DNA from: Nocardioides alcanivorans
GTDB taxonomy: Bacteria > Actinomycetota > Actinomycetes > Propionibacteriales > Nocardioidaceae
DNA length: 64,000 nt
NCBI RefSeq assembly: GCF_021555175.1
Contig: NZ_JAKGRW010000016.1
Location: 52,955 to 116,954, forward strand
Reading direction: 5' to 3'
Positions 1 through 8,587 of this stretch are shown here, in pieces. The position numbers were made by a program, and so were the translations under genes. The notes under the pieces were generated by a model. That model ran no database searches, was not told where the DNA came from, and saw nothing but the letters and a program-made list of their open reading frames with translations. Position 1 is the stretch's first letter; each line of letters opens with the position of its first letter.

Positions 1-18
1 CTCGACCAACGGCGGCTG

Positions 19-221
19 GGTCTCGGCAAGCTCGACCAACGAACCGGTCTCGACAGGCTCGACCTCCGGGGGTGGGCGGCGGGGTGGTCTCGACAGGCTC
101 GACCAACGGCGTGGGGTGGGCGGAGTGGTCTCGACAGGCTCGACCTCCGAGGGGTGGGCGGAGCGGTCTCGACAGGCTCGACCTCCGAGGGGTGGGCGGA
201 GCGGTCTCGACAAGCTTGACC
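19..221. repeat. Tandem GGTCTCGACAGGCTCGACC repeats
   Basis: Six copies of a 19-base unit GGTCTCGACAGGCTCGACC (with small variants) start near 19, 46, 86, 127, 165 and 203, and a seventh is cut at the window edge. The two copies from 127 to 202 are an exact 38-base tandem including a linker ending in GGTGGGCGGAGC. The spacing of the others is 27, 40 and 41 bases. No long open frame of plausible composition covers them. This looks like the dispersed intergenic repeat seen in Nocardioides-type genomes (from memory); function unknown. Confidence 0.85.
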
Positions 222-229
222 ACCGGGGT

Positions 230-268
230 GGGGCTGCTCAGGACCGGAGGTCGGGGCTGAGCAGCCCC
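230..268 (-). terminator. Hairpin downstream of the acyl-CoA ligase gene
   Basis: GGGGCTGCTCA and TGAGCAGCCCC form a perfect 11-bp stem with a 17-base loop, starting 5 bases beyond the stop codon of the reverse-strand ligase gene. It has no T tract, as is usual in high-G+C actinobacteria. Confidence 0.6.
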
Positions 269-273
269 GGGGG

Positions 274-1950
274 TCAGCTGGTGACGAGGTTGCGGCGACC
301 GTGCTCGTCGTACTCCGTGAGGAGCTTCTCGAGGGCCGGCTCGTCAAGGAGCTCGTAGACACCGTCGGTGCGACGGTAGACGGTGTCGGTGGTGTTCCAG
401 CGCTGACGGCGCAGCGTCGGCTTGTCCACCTTGTTGGTGGCGGTCACCGGCAGGTTGCGGGTGATACGCAGCAGCGTCGGGGCCCACTTCGTGCCGAGGT
501 CCGGCTGTTCGCTGAGGAACGCGGCGAAGTCGCGGGGGTCGACGTCGTCGGCACCGGGAGCGAGCTGGAGCGTGGCCATGACGAGGTCCCCGGTGCGGGG
601 GTCCGGTACGCCGTAGACGGCCGCGACGGTCACGCCGGGATAGCGCGCCAGGATCCGCTCGACCGGGGCAGCGGAGAAGTTCTCCGAGTCCACCCGCAGC
701 CAGTCGGCGGTGCGACCGGCGTACCAGAAGTAGCCCTCCTTGTCGCGGTAGCCGAGGTCGCCCGTCCAGAAGTCCCCGTCACGCAGCTTCTCCGCGGCCG
801 CCTCCGGGTTCTTGTAGTAGCCCTCGAACATCCCGGCCGCATCCCGGGAGACGATCTCGCCGATGGCCTCCTCGGAGTTCAGCAGTACGCCGTTGGCGTC
901 GAACTCGGCCGGTGGGCAGACCTCGCCGGCTGCATTCACGATCTCCGGGTGGTGACCCACCTGTGGCACGCCGAGGGCACCCTCCGGGGTATCGGCGTTG
1001 TTGATGATGTAGCAGGCACCCTCGGACGAGCCGTAGGACTCGAACACCTGGCAACCGAAACGGCGCAGGAACTCCGCGCGGTCCTTGGCCGACGCCTCGG
1101 TGCCGAAGCCGAAGCGCAGCCTGTTGTCGGCCTCCTCCGGGCCCTCGGGCTGGGCGAGCACATAGGCCAGGGAGCGGCCGACGTAGTTGAAGAAGGTCAC
1201 GTTGAACTTCTGGATGTCGGGCAGGAAGCCGGACGCCGAGAACTTGCGGCGCATCGCGAGTGCCGCACGGGCGTGGATGGCCGGGCTCCACGCGCTCATC
1301 AGGGCGTTGCCGTGGAAGAGCGGCATCGCGTTGTAGGCGACGTCCTCGGGCGTGAAGTTGAAGATCGTCACCTGCGTGACCCGCGCCCAGCGACCGGTGC
1401 TGCAGATGACTGCCTTCGGGGCACCGGTGGAGCCGGAAGTGAAGAGGAGCACGAGCTTGAAGGCCGGGTCGAGGGCCTCGGGAGTGGCCTCGATCGGCGC
1501 ATCGGCATGCTTCTCGAGCAGCGACTTCCACTCGTCCCCGTCGACACGGATGACCTGGCGGGCGCCGTGATCGATCCCCTCGAGCAGGTCGGCGAAGGCG
1601 TCGTCGACGAGGATGATGTCGACGTCGGTCCCGCGGATGTCCTTGGCGAGCTCATCACCGCGGCGGGTCGGGTTGATCCCCACGATGGTGGCGCCGGAGA
1701 GGGAGGCACCGGCGAGCAGGAAGATGTATTCGGGGGTGTTCTCCAGGAGCACACCGACGTGCCACGGCTTGCCCTCCGGACGCAGCTCCTGGAGTACGGC
1801 GGACCGACGGGCGGCCTCGACGACGAGCTCGCGGTAGCTCCAGCGGTCGTCCTCGAAGAGAAGCGCGGTGCTGTCGTCGTCAGCTCGGTCGAGGAACAGC
1901 TCGCCCATGGTCTGGCGCATGTCGTCAGGAATCGTGGAAACGGAGGTCAT
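274..1950 (-). CDS. fadD17: Long-chain acyl-CoA ligase, FadD17-like
   Basis: AMP-forming acyl-CoA synthetase of 558 residues that activates a fatty acid or steroid side-chain acid with ATP and CoA in the cytoplasm. The P-loop-like A3 motif TSGSTGAPKAV lies at about residues 171-181. YGSSEG follows at about 310, GDLGYRDKEGY at about 400, and the C-terminal lysine loop (NKVDKPTLRR) near 505. The stretch MRRKFSASGF and the region after it resemble mycobacterial FadD17 as I remember it. The frame is intact. It lies alone, 101 bases downstream of tdk on the same strand, with its own gap and a hairpin after its stop. The exact substrate cannot be told from sequence. Confidence 0.88.
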   Translation of the reverse strand: MTSVSTIPDDMRQTMGELFLDRADDDSTALLFEDDRWSYRELVVEAARRSAVLQELRPEGKPWHVGVLLENTPEYIFLLAGASLSGATIVGINPTRRGDELAKDIRGTDVDIILVDDAFADLLEGIDHGARQVIRVDGDEWKSLLEKHADAPIEATPEALDPAFKLVLLFTSGSTGAPKAVICSTGRWARVTQVTIFNFTPEDVAYNAMPLFHGNALMSAWSPAIHARAALAMRRKFSASGFLPDIQKFNVTFFNYVGRSLAYVLAQPEGPEEADNRLRFGFGTEASAKDRAEFLRRFGCQVFESYGSSEGACYIINNADTPEGALGVPQVGHHPEIVNAAGEVCPPAEFDANGVLLNSEEAIGEIVSRDAAGMFEGYYKNPEAAAEKLRDGDFWTGDLGYRDKEGYFWYAGRTADWLRVDSENFSAAPVERILARYPGVTVAAVYGVPDPRTGDLVMATLQLAPGADDVDPRDFAAFLSEQPDLGTKWAPTLLRITRNLPVTATNKVDKPTLRRQRWNTTDTVYRRTDGVYELLDEPALEKLLTEYDEHGRRNLVTS

Positions 1951-2051
1951 GGTGAGACTCTCGCCAATCGGACCGTGGGGCCTACGTCACACTCTCGTTG
2001 AGCGGGAAGTCGACGGCACCCAATACGCGCGACGCGCGCGTGAGGGAGGGA

Positions 2052-2705
2052 TCAACCGAAGGGGAGGGGCTCCGGGGCCATGGAGACCGCCCGGGCCCGA
2101 GCCGCAGTGAGCCGACGGCGGTGGTGCTGGCGGCACAGCACCTCGTAGGCGACTTCGACCTGCTCGCCTTCGTCCTCCGCAGTGTCGCCGACGACCACCA
2201 CGTCACCCTCGGTGATCATCACGCCGTTCTCGGTGCGGGCATTGTGGGTGGCCCGCTTGCCGCACCAGCACAGTGCCTCGACCTGCAGCACGTGCATGCG
2301 GTCCGCCAACTCGACCAGTCGTGCCGACCCCGGGAACATTACGGAACGGAAGTCGGTGAGGATACCGAAGGCGAAGACGTCGATCTGCAGCTCGTCGACG
2401 ATCTTGGCCAGTTGCTCGATCTGCAAGGGTGTGTAGAACTGGGCTTCGTCGCAGATGAGGTAGTCGATGCGTCCGCCGCGGGTGAGGGTGTCGACCACGT
2501 GGCGCCAGAAGTCGAAGTCGGGCCCGACCTCGATGGCTTCGTGGGTGAGACCCAGCCGCGACGACAGCGTCGCCTCGCCCGCGCGGTCGTGGGTGGTGAA
2601 GATGCTGCCGATCCGGCCCCTTGCTGCATGGTTGTGGTTGGTCTGCAGGGCCAAGGTGCTCTTGCCCGAGTCCATGGTGCCGGTGAAGAAGGAAAGTTCG
2701 GCCAC
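2052..2705 (-). CDS. tdk: Thymidine kinase (type II)
   Basis: Salvage enzyme that phosphorylates thymidine to dTMP with ATP, about 217 residues. The Walker A motif is in FFTGTMDSGKST within the first 20 residues, the Walker B/catalytic glutamate motif is ICDEAQF, and a zinc-ribbon-like CWCG...CRQHH closes the lasso region. I chose the GTG at 2705, giving MAELSFFTG, because type II kinases begin almost directly with this strand. A GTG 24 bases upstream (2729) stays open and would add eight residues. It is divergent from the rhodanese gene. Confidence 0.9.
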   Translation of the reverse strand: MAELSFFTGTMDSGKSTLALQTNHNHAARGRIGSIFTTHDRAGEATLSSRLGLTHEAIEVGPDFDFWRHVVDTLTRGGRIDYLICDEAQFYTPLQIEQLAKIVDELQIDVFAFGILTDFRSVMFPGSARLVELADRMHVLQVEALCWCGKRATHNARTENGVMITEGDVVVVGDTAEDEGEQVEVAYEVLCRQHHRRRLTAARARAVSMAPEPLPFG

Positions 2706-2761
2706 GAGGCGCAATGATGCCAGCCTCACCGGCGTCGGCCCATGTCGGGCAGACTCGCCCC

Positions 2762-3586
2762 ATGGACCCCTCGCCCCTCATCAGTGCCGACGAACTCAAG
2801 GAAGCCCTCCCCGACGTGACCGTGCTCGACGTCCGGTGGCGCCTCGGCGGTCCCTCCGGGCTCCCGGCGTACGTCGAGGGGCATGTCCCGGGATCGGCCT
2901 ACGTCGACCTCGACACGGCACTCGCGGCGCCTCCGGGGGACCACGGCCGTCACCCGTTGCCGGACCCTGAGGTGTTCGCAGCGGAGATGCGTGCAGCAGG
3001 AGTTCGCGGTGTCCGTCCAGTCGTGGTGCTCGATGACTGGTCGGGTCTTGCCGCTGCGAGGTGCCGTTGGCTCCTGCGCCACCACGGTCATGATGACGTG
3101 AGGCTGCTCGACGGTGGGCTCGCCGCGTGGGTCGCGGCCGGAGGTGGTCTGGAGACGGGACGACCGGTGATCGAACCCGGCGACTTCCGGGCCGGTCCCG
3201 GACGCCTCCCGACGGTCGGTGCGACCGAGGTGCTCGACGCGGCCCGAGACGGCGTCCTGGTCGATGCGCGCGCGCCCGAACGCTTCCGGGGAGAGGTCGA
3301 GCCGGTGGACCCGGTCGCGGGCCACGTCCCGGGAGCGGTCAACCTGCCCACCACCGACAACCTCGCTGCGGACGGGCGCTTCCTTGCCGCGCCCGCGCTC
3401 CGCGATCGGTTCGCAAGCGTCGGGATCCGTCCCGGCACGACGGTGGCTGCCTACTGTGGCTCCGGTGTCACCGCTGCGCACGAGCTGTTGGCGCTCGAGG
3501 TCGTCGGGATCGAGGGCGCGCTGTATCCCGGCTCCTGGAGCGGATGGATCATCGATCCGTCCCGCCCTGTCGTGACGGGAGCCTGA
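2762..3586 (+). CDS. Sulfurtransferase, two rhodanese domains
   Basis: Protein of 274 residues with two tandem rhodanese domains, of the thiosulfate or 3-mercaptopyruvate sulfurtransferase type. The N-terminal domain contains DVRWRLGG and the CDC25-like GHVPGSAYVDL pattern but no active-site cysteine. The C-terminal domain has the active-site loop AAYCGSGVTA at about residue 237, whose cysteine would carry the persulfide. The ATG at 2762 is preceded by a -10-like CAGACT (2750-2755) six bases away, so the message may be leaderless. The luciferase-like gene starts two bases after its stop, so the two probably share a transcript. Confidence 0.9.
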   Translation: MDPSPLISADELKEALPDVTVLDVRWRLGGPSGLPAYVEGHVPGSAYVDLDTALAAPPGDHGRHPLPDPEVFAAEMRAAGVRGVRPVVVLDDWSGLAAARCRWLLRHHGHDDVRLLDGGLAAWVAAGGGLETGRPVIEPGDFRAGPGRLPTVGATEVLDAARDGVLVDARAPERFRGEVEPVDPVAGHVPGAVNLPTTDNLAADGRFLAAPALRDRFASVGIRPGTTVAAYCGSGVTAAHELLALEVVGIEGALYPGSWSGWIIDPSRPVVTGA

Positions 3587-3587
3587 C

Positions 3588-4627
3588 ATGGAGATCGTCG
3601 CCTCCTGGCCGTCACAGGGGCCACTGGCCGGCGTGGCCGCGTGGGCCGCCCGAGCCGAGCGGCTCGGCTTCGACGTGATCCACGTGCCCGAGACCGTGCA
3701 CGACCCGTTCGTGGTGAGCGCCCTGGCCCTGGCAGCCACCGAACGCCTGACGGTGCGGACCAGCATGGTGCTCGCCTTCCCCGGAGTCCCATGCTGACCG
3801 CCGTCTCGGCGTGGGACCTGGCCCGGTTCTCCGGTGGTCGCTTCGCGCTCGGACTGGCGTCACAGGTGCGCGGCAACATCGTCGACCGCTATGGAGCCGA
3901 GTGGTCGGAACCCGTGGCCCGGCTGGGCGACTACGTGGCTGCCGTCCGTGCGGTCTTCCGCAGCTTCCGCACCGGCGACCCGCTCAGGCACGAGGGTCCG
4001 CACTATCGGCTCACTCGACTCCAGCCCTACTTCAATCCCGGGCCGTTGGACGACGAGGCCCATGAGCCGTCCTTGTGGACCGGTGGTGTCAATCCTCGGA
4101 TGTGCCGCCTGGCCGGTGAGGTCTCCGACGGCTTCGTCTGCCACCCCACCAACTCGCATCCCGAGGTCATCCGGCGGCACGTGCTGCCCGCAGTGGAGGA
4201 AGGGCGACGGGCTTCGGCGCTTCCGGGACGGCGACCCTTCCTCGTCGCCGGGCCACAGCCCGTCACCGCTGCTGACTCCGCGGGTCTGGCCCGCGCCGTG
4301 CAGGCTCGTCGCAGTGAGCTCGCCTTCCTCTACAGCACCCCTGCCTACCGTCTCCAACTGGAGACCTTCGGGCTCGAGGGACTGGGGGAGCGACTCTCCG
4401 CCCTGGTGCAGGAGCAACGTTGGGGCGATCTGGAGGGCATCCTGACCGACGAAGTGGTCTCACGTCTGGTGCCCGTGGCGGTGCATGCGGAACTGCCCGG
4501 ACTGCTTCGGCGCTGGTATGCCGACCTTGCTGACGGGATCGTGCTCGCGCTGCCCGAGGCAGACACGCCTGACGCGTTGGACGACACCGCGCTTGCCGGC
4601 CTCGTCGAGGCGTGCCGGGCGATCTGA
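3588..4627 (+). CDS. LLM-class F420-dependent oxidoreductase (frame broken once)
   Basis: Luciferase-like flavin/F420 enzyme, about 346 residues when corrected. The first 65 residues (MEIVASWPSQ...RTSMVLAF) read in one frame. The rest (RSPMLTAVSAWDLARFSGGR onward) reads in the next frame. One extra C in the CCCC run at 3779-3782 joins them as MVLAFPRSPMLTA, the usual family sequence, so I treat it as one gene. GRFALGLASQ and the later WTGGVNPRMCRLAGE match the bacterial luciferase fold. Substrate unknown. It is co-directional with and immediately follows the rhodanese gene. Confidence 0.8.
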
Positions 4628-4635
4628 GCCTCATC

Positions 4636-5799
4636 TCACCAGTGGACTCCCTTGAAGAGTCGGGCGAGCATGATCTGCTCGCTCTCACGCTTGCCGCCCT
4701 CCGCCTGGTCGCCGCGGGCGGCAGCGGAGTCGGGGAAGACGTGATAGGCCATGTTGAGCATCCGGAACGACGCCTTCGGCGCCACGGTGTGCGCGACCGC
4801 GCCGGCGTTCCCGAGCATCGTGTTGAGTTCGTGCGGCTTCTCCACCAGCGCCTTGATCACCACGTCTGCGGCCTGGCCCGGGGAGATGGTGGGGAACTTG
4901 TCGTAGATCTTGGTCGGCGCGATCATCGGGGTCTTCACCAACGGCATGTGGATGTTGGTGAAGGTGATGCCGTCGCCGACGACCTCGGAGGCCACGACGC
5001 TGCTCCAGGCGTCGAGCGCAGCCTTCGAGGCGACGTACGCCGAGAATCGGGGCGGGTTGGTCTGCACGCCGATCGAGCTGATGTTGACCACGTGGCTGCG
5101 CTTCTGGGTCCGCATCTGCGGGAACAGGCCCATGATCAGCCTGATCGCACCGAAGTAGTTGAGCTGCATGGTGCGCTCGAAGTCGTGGAACCGATCGTGG
5201 CTGAGCTTGATCGAACGGCGGATCGAACGGCCGGCGTTGTTGACCAGGTAGTCGACCGACGGCAACTCCTCGATCAACCGGTTGCACAGGTCGTCGATGG
5301 CCTCGAGGTCCGAGAGATCACACGGGAAGACGTGAGCTTGCCCGCCGCGCATCTCGATGGTGCGTTGCAGTGCTTCCAGCTTCTCCCGTCCGCGGGCCAC
5401 GAGCACGGGGATGCCGCCTGCCTGGGCCACCTTGAGGGCGGTCACCTGGCCGATGCCCGAGGAGGCGCCGGTGATCACGACGTACCTGCCCTCGAGCGCG
5501 GCCCGGTTGGCCGGGTCGCGGCCGGTGCTCCGGTCAAGGTTCTCCTCCCAGTAGTTCCACAGCAGGCGGGAGTAGGAGTCGGTGTCCGGGACCGCGATCC
5601 CGGAGCCGGCGAGGGCCTGTTCGGTGCGTCGGGAGTCGAAGACGGGCACGAAGTTGGTGTGGGCGAGCACCTCCTTGGGGATGCCGGCGCGGCCCACCGT
5701 CTGCCCCAGCATCGCCTGCACCGGCGCCGTGCGCATCGCCTGCGAGAGCAATCGCCCAGGCTGCAGCTGTCGGGGCAGCGCGCTCAGCGTCGGACCCAT
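4636..5799 (-). CDS. Short-chain dehydrogenase; probable C-terminal half of an AcrA1-like reductase
   Basis: Reads 387 residues. After about 95 leader residues comes a classical SDR domain: cofactor loop VITGASSGIGQ, NNAG, serine in NISSIG and catalytic YVASK. The C-terminal tail ends in LFKGVHW. The upstream reverse-strand gene encodes an extended NAD-binding domain and ends only 16 bases inside this one. In mycobacteria such domains form a single protein (AcrA1 type, acyl-CoA reductase). Adding one G to the GGG at 5795-5797 (reverse strand) would fuse the two frames as SIEWGPTLSALPRQ, giving about 670 residues. I think fusion is likely, but two overlapping genes remain possible. Confidence 0.78.
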   Translation of the reverse strand: MGPTLSALPRQLQPGRLLSQAMRTAPVQAMLGQTVGRAGIPKEVLAHTNFVPVFDSRRTEQALAGSGIAVPDTDSYSRLLWNYWEENLDRSTGRDPANRAALEGRYVVITGASSGIGQVTALKVAQAGGIPVLVARGREKLEALQRTIEMRGGQAHVFPCDLSDLEAIDDLCNRLIEELPSVDYLVNNAGRSIRRSIKLSHDRFHDFERTMQLNYFGAIRLIMGLFPQMRTQKRSHVVNISSIGVQTNPPRFSAYVASKAALDAWSSVVASEVVGDGITFTNIHMPLVKTPMIAPTKIYDKFPTISPGQAADVVIKALVEKPHELNTMLGNAGAVAHTVAPKASFRMLNMAYHVFPDSAAARGDQAEGGKRESEQIMLARLFKGVHW

Positions 5800-6635
5800 T
5801 CGATCGAGGGAGTGGCGAACTGCGGCGCCCCAGCAGCGGCGCAGAAGCCGTTGATCATCTCGACGACCGACTGCGGCTCCGGGTTCACCAGGTGGAAGGC
5901 CTCGCCGTCGCGTTCGGGAAGGTGCGCGAGATGGTCCATCGCCTTGGCGACGTAGTCGACCGGCACGATGTTGGTGTTGCCCAGGTCGATGCCCAGGAGC
6001 GGCAACCAGCTCGGGAACACGTCGCGGAGCCGTTTGAGGACGGGGAAGAAGTAGTAGGGGCCGTCGACCTTGTCCATCTCACCGGTCTCGGAGTGCCCCA
6101 CGACGATCGCCGGTCGGTAGACCCGCCACGGCACCACGGACTCCTCACGCACGATCCGCTCGGACTCGTACTTCGTGCGGTGGTAGGGCGACGGCAGCAC
6201 CTGCCCCTCGGCGAACATGGTCTCGTCGAAGGCGCCCTCGAAGTCACCGGCGGCAGCCACAGAGGAGACCTGGTGGAAGCAGCCGGCTTGCACCGCGGCC
6301 GCCAGCTCCAGGGCATGGCGGGTGCCGTCGACGTTCATCGCGTCGTTGGTGGCGTCGTCAGCAGTCATGTCATAGATGGCCGCCAGGTGGAAGAAGTGGT
6401 CGATCCTCCCGCGGTGCTCTGCGATCCAGGCCTCATCGACACCGAGCCCCGGCGCAGACAGGTCGCCGACGACCGGCACGACACGATCGCTGCCCCACTC
6501 ATCGATCAGGCGCTCGATGCGGGGCAGCGAGGACTCGCGGCACAGGACGAAGACGTCGCCCTCGCGCTTCTCGACGAGCTCGTGGACGAGGAACCTGCCG
6601 ATGAAGCCGGTGGCACCGGTGACGAAGTAGGCCAT
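5784..6635 (-). CDS. Extended SDR / NAD-binding domain; probable N-terminal half of an AcrA1-like reductase
   Basis: About 283 residues starting MAYFVTGATGFIGRF, a Rossmann GxxGxxG motif typical of the male-sterility/thioester-reductase NAD-binding family. PSPYHRTKYESE supplies the YxxxK pair, and NTNIVPVDYVAKAM is the conserved substrate-side strand. The ATG at 6635 is chosen because a TAGGCT -10 box lies eight bases upstream (leaderless). A GTG 36 bases upstream is open but unsupported. The frame ends at WVRR, just after the next gene opens. See that entry for the likely fusion. It probably reduces fatty acyl-CoA or acyl thioesters. Confidence 0.78.
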   Translation of the reverse strand: MAYFVTGATGFIGRFLVHELVEKREGDVFVLCRESSLPRIERLIDEWGSDRVVPVVGDLSAPGLGVDEAWIAEHRGRIDHFFHLAAIYDMTADDATNDAMNVDGTRHALELAAAVQAGCFHQVSSVAAAGDFEGAFDETMFAEGQVLPSPYHRTKYESERIVREESVVPWRVYRPAIVVGHSETGEMDKVDGPYYFFPVLKRLRDVFPSWLPLLGIDLGNTNIVPVDYVAKAMDHLAHLPERDGEAFHLVNPEPQSVVEMINGFCAAAGAPQFATPSIEWVRR

Positions 6636-6643
6636 GCACCGGG

Positions 6644-6649
6644 AGCCTA
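6644..6649 (-). promoter_or_regulatory. -10 box TAGGCT, leaderless
   Basis: TAGGCT on the reverse strand, eight bases before the ATG at 6635. It supports that start for the AcrA1-like reductase. Confidence 0.55.
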
Positions 6650-6714
6650 GTGTGCGCAGGGGTCGGGCCACACCGTTTCAGCAGCTCGAACTTCGGAGCC
6701 GAGTGCGCGATGCG

Positions 6715-7718
6715 TCAGTCGGAACTGCCGCCGAACATGATCTCGTCCCAACTGGGCACGGAGGCACGGCCCTTTCGGCGCGACGTACGCCGGGGCGCCG
6801 GAGGCTCCTCCGCCTTGGGTTCATCAGCGGCCGGCTGGTCGCTGCTCTCGGCCCGGGACGGGTCGGACTCATCCGTCTCGGCCTGCCGCGACTCGGTCAT
6901 CGGCTCGGGAGTGGGGGCGAGCGCCGGGTCCTCGGCCAGCCCGGCGTCACGAGCTGCCCGGGCCGTCTCGGTCAAGTCGACGGTGCTCTCCTCGGCCACG
7001 TAGGGGGCCGGCTGCTCGGAGGACTGGATGAGTGCGATTGCGTCCTCGCCGAGTGGGAGCTGCTCGCTCTGCTGGCTGCTCTGGCGACGCGCCCGTGCCT
7101 CCTCGAGGTCGTTGCGCGGCGCGGGAGCGGCGGGTGACGTCGGGGCCGGGGCGTCACCGACGAGCCAGCGAGCGTCGTCGTCATCGACGACCACGTAGTT
7201 GCCGGGCAGGTCGTAGGAGTAGTGGGCGACCCCGATGCGGTCCTCGACCTCATAGGTCGCCTCAAGGGTCCACCGACCGTCCTCGCGGCGCCAGGCGTCC
7301 CACTCGACGCCATCCACGGACTGGCCGTGAGCGCGCATCTGTGCCTCGACAGCGTCGCCGAGCGTGCGGGCTCCCGTCTCACCCGAGCGGCGGCGTACGG
7401 AGGAGCGCTGGGCGCGTTGGGCCATGTGTTGGCGCTCGGCCAGCACCGGGTTCACGAAGGGGCGATCTTGTCGACCGAGGTCTGCGCCGCCTGGGCCACG
7501 GCCTCGGCCGTCTCGCCGGCCCGGATGCGCGCTTGGATGTCGCGAGGGCGGAGGGTGCTTTCCATCTGGATCTCCAACTGGCCGATGTGGGATCTGTCGC
7601 CGCGCACAGCAGCACGCAACTTCGTGTCGACGTCGAGGGAGAAGCGCTCACCACTGTCGCTGACCAGGAGCAGGCGCTGCTTGTCATCACTCAGTCCAGC
7701 GAGCGTGAGGTGCAACAT
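6715..7718 (-). CDS. sepH: Septation protein SepH (frame broken once)
   Basis: Actinobacterial cell-division regulator that stimulates FtsZ assembly; 334 residues when corrected. The N-terminal DUF3071 domain (MLHLTLAGLSDD...) carries a helix-turn-helix-like segment (LRPRDIQARIRAG). The middle is low-complexity and rich in Ala, Pro and Glu, and the protein ends with basic residues and the conserved SWDEIMFGG motif. Residues 1-87 and the rest lie in different frames. One C added to the CCCC run at 7459-7462 restores KIAPFVNPVLAERQ. The start is ATG 7718, with an AGGAGAAGGAAC Shine-Dalgarno region and a -10 TAGGCT upstream. Confidence 0.88.
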
Positions 7719-7758
7719 CTGCGTTGTTCCTTCTCCTCGATCTCGACTTCGAGCCACG

Positions 7759-7764
7759 AGCCTA
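7759..7764 (-). promoter_or_regulatory. -10 box TAGGCT for sepH
   Basis: TAGGCT on the reverse strand, about 40 bases before the sepH ATG, leaving a short leader that contains a good Shine-Dalgarno sequence. Confidence 0.45.
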
Positions 7765-7821
7765 CGCCAGTGTCCAGGTCGGGCCGGGCACCAGAGGCGG
7801 CGTGGCCCCACCTGGCAGCGA

Positions 7822-7827
7822 TAGCCT
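7822..7827 (+). promoter_or_regulatory. -10 box TAGCCT, leaderless
   Basis: TAGCCT six bases before the GTG at 7834 of the TRIC-family gene. No Shine-Dalgarno is present, so leaderless initiation is likely. Confidence 0.55.
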
Positions 7828-7833
7828 TCGGCC

Positions 7834-8460
7834 GTGAACAGCCACGACCTCCTCGTCATCCTCGACCTGGTCGGCATCTTCGTCTTCGCCATCTCAGGTG
7901 CACTCGTGGCCGTGCGCAAGCAGCTCGACCTGTTCGGGGTCCTGGTCCTTGCGGTCACCACAGGTCTGGGAGGCGGGTTCCTCCGCGACGTGCTCATCGA
8001 CGCGACACCGCCGGCAGCGCTCCAGGACTGGCGGTACCTGACGGTGCCGGTTGCCGCCGGCCTGCTCTGCTTCGTCTTCCACCCGCAGGTCGGACGCCGG
8101 GAGAGCGCGGTCAACGTCTTCGATGCGTTCGGTCTCGCGCTCTTCTGTGTCACGGGCACGGCGAAGGCGCTCAGCTACGGCCTCGGTCCGGTGCCCGCAG
8201 CCCTGATGGGGATGGTGACCGCCATCGGTGGCGGCATGGTGCGCGACCTGCTTGCCGGCCGGGTCCCGGTGGTCTTCCGTGGTGAGCTCTATGCGACGCC
8301 GGCGCTGGTGGGAGCGGCCATCGTGACGATCGGCTGGCAGCTCGACCAGGAGCTGTGGCTGGGTGCCGCGGTCGGTGGCACCACCTGCCTCGTGTGGCGG
8401 CTGTTGGCGTTGCGGTTGCGCTGGCATGCGCCGTTGCCCCGGGGCTCCGCCAGTACGTGA
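7834..8460 (+). CDS. TRIC-family cation channel (UPF0126)
   Basis: Integral membrane protein of 208 residues with about seven hydrophobic segments. It carries the two pseudo-repeated glycine motifs of the family, GLGGGFLRD near residue 48 and IGGGMVRD near residue 132. The fold is that of prokaryotic trimeric intracellular cation channels, which conduct K+ or Na+ across the cytoplasmic membrane. The GTG start at 7834 follows a leaderless-type -10 box. It is divergent from sepH and convergent with the aldonolactone oxidase. A hairpin repeat fills the gap after it. Confidence 0.85.
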   Translation: MNSHDLLVILDLVGIFVFAISGALVAVRKQLDLFGVLVLAVTTGLGGGFLRDVLIDATPPAALQDWRYLTVPVAAGLLCFVFHPQVGRRESAVNVFDAFGLALFCVTGTAKALSYGLGPVPAALMGMVTAIGGGMVRDLLAGRVPVVFRGELYATPALVGAAIVTIGWQLDQELWLGAAVGGTTCLVWRLLALRLRWHAPLPRGSAST

Positions 8461-8505
8461 CGGCGTACGTCGCCACATGCGTCACACCTGGTGGGGAAAC
8501 TGCAT

Positions 8506-8561
8506 GCTTGGCGTGCGTGGCTACGGGCGCCAAGCGACAAGTTCCCCGCCCGGGCGGGGAA
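8506..8561. repeat. Double-hairpin repeat element, copy 1
   Basis: First hairpin: GCTTGGCG...CGCCAAGC around a GTGGCTAC centre (8506-8535). Second: the perfect palindrome TTCCCCGCCCGGGCGGGGAA (8542-8561). A GGGGAA at 8493-8498 could compete for the TTCCCC arm. A second copy with the same centre and the same palindrome lies at 36846-36914. Both sit between convergent genes, so a bidirectional terminator role is plausible. Confidence 0.7.
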
Positions 8562-8587
8562 TCGCGGGGCCAGCGGGGCGGGTGGGA

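Noticed and set aside
19..221. Repeats as a CRISPR array
   Set aside because: Spacing is irregular, linkers are themselves repeated, the unit is 19 bases and no cas gene is near.
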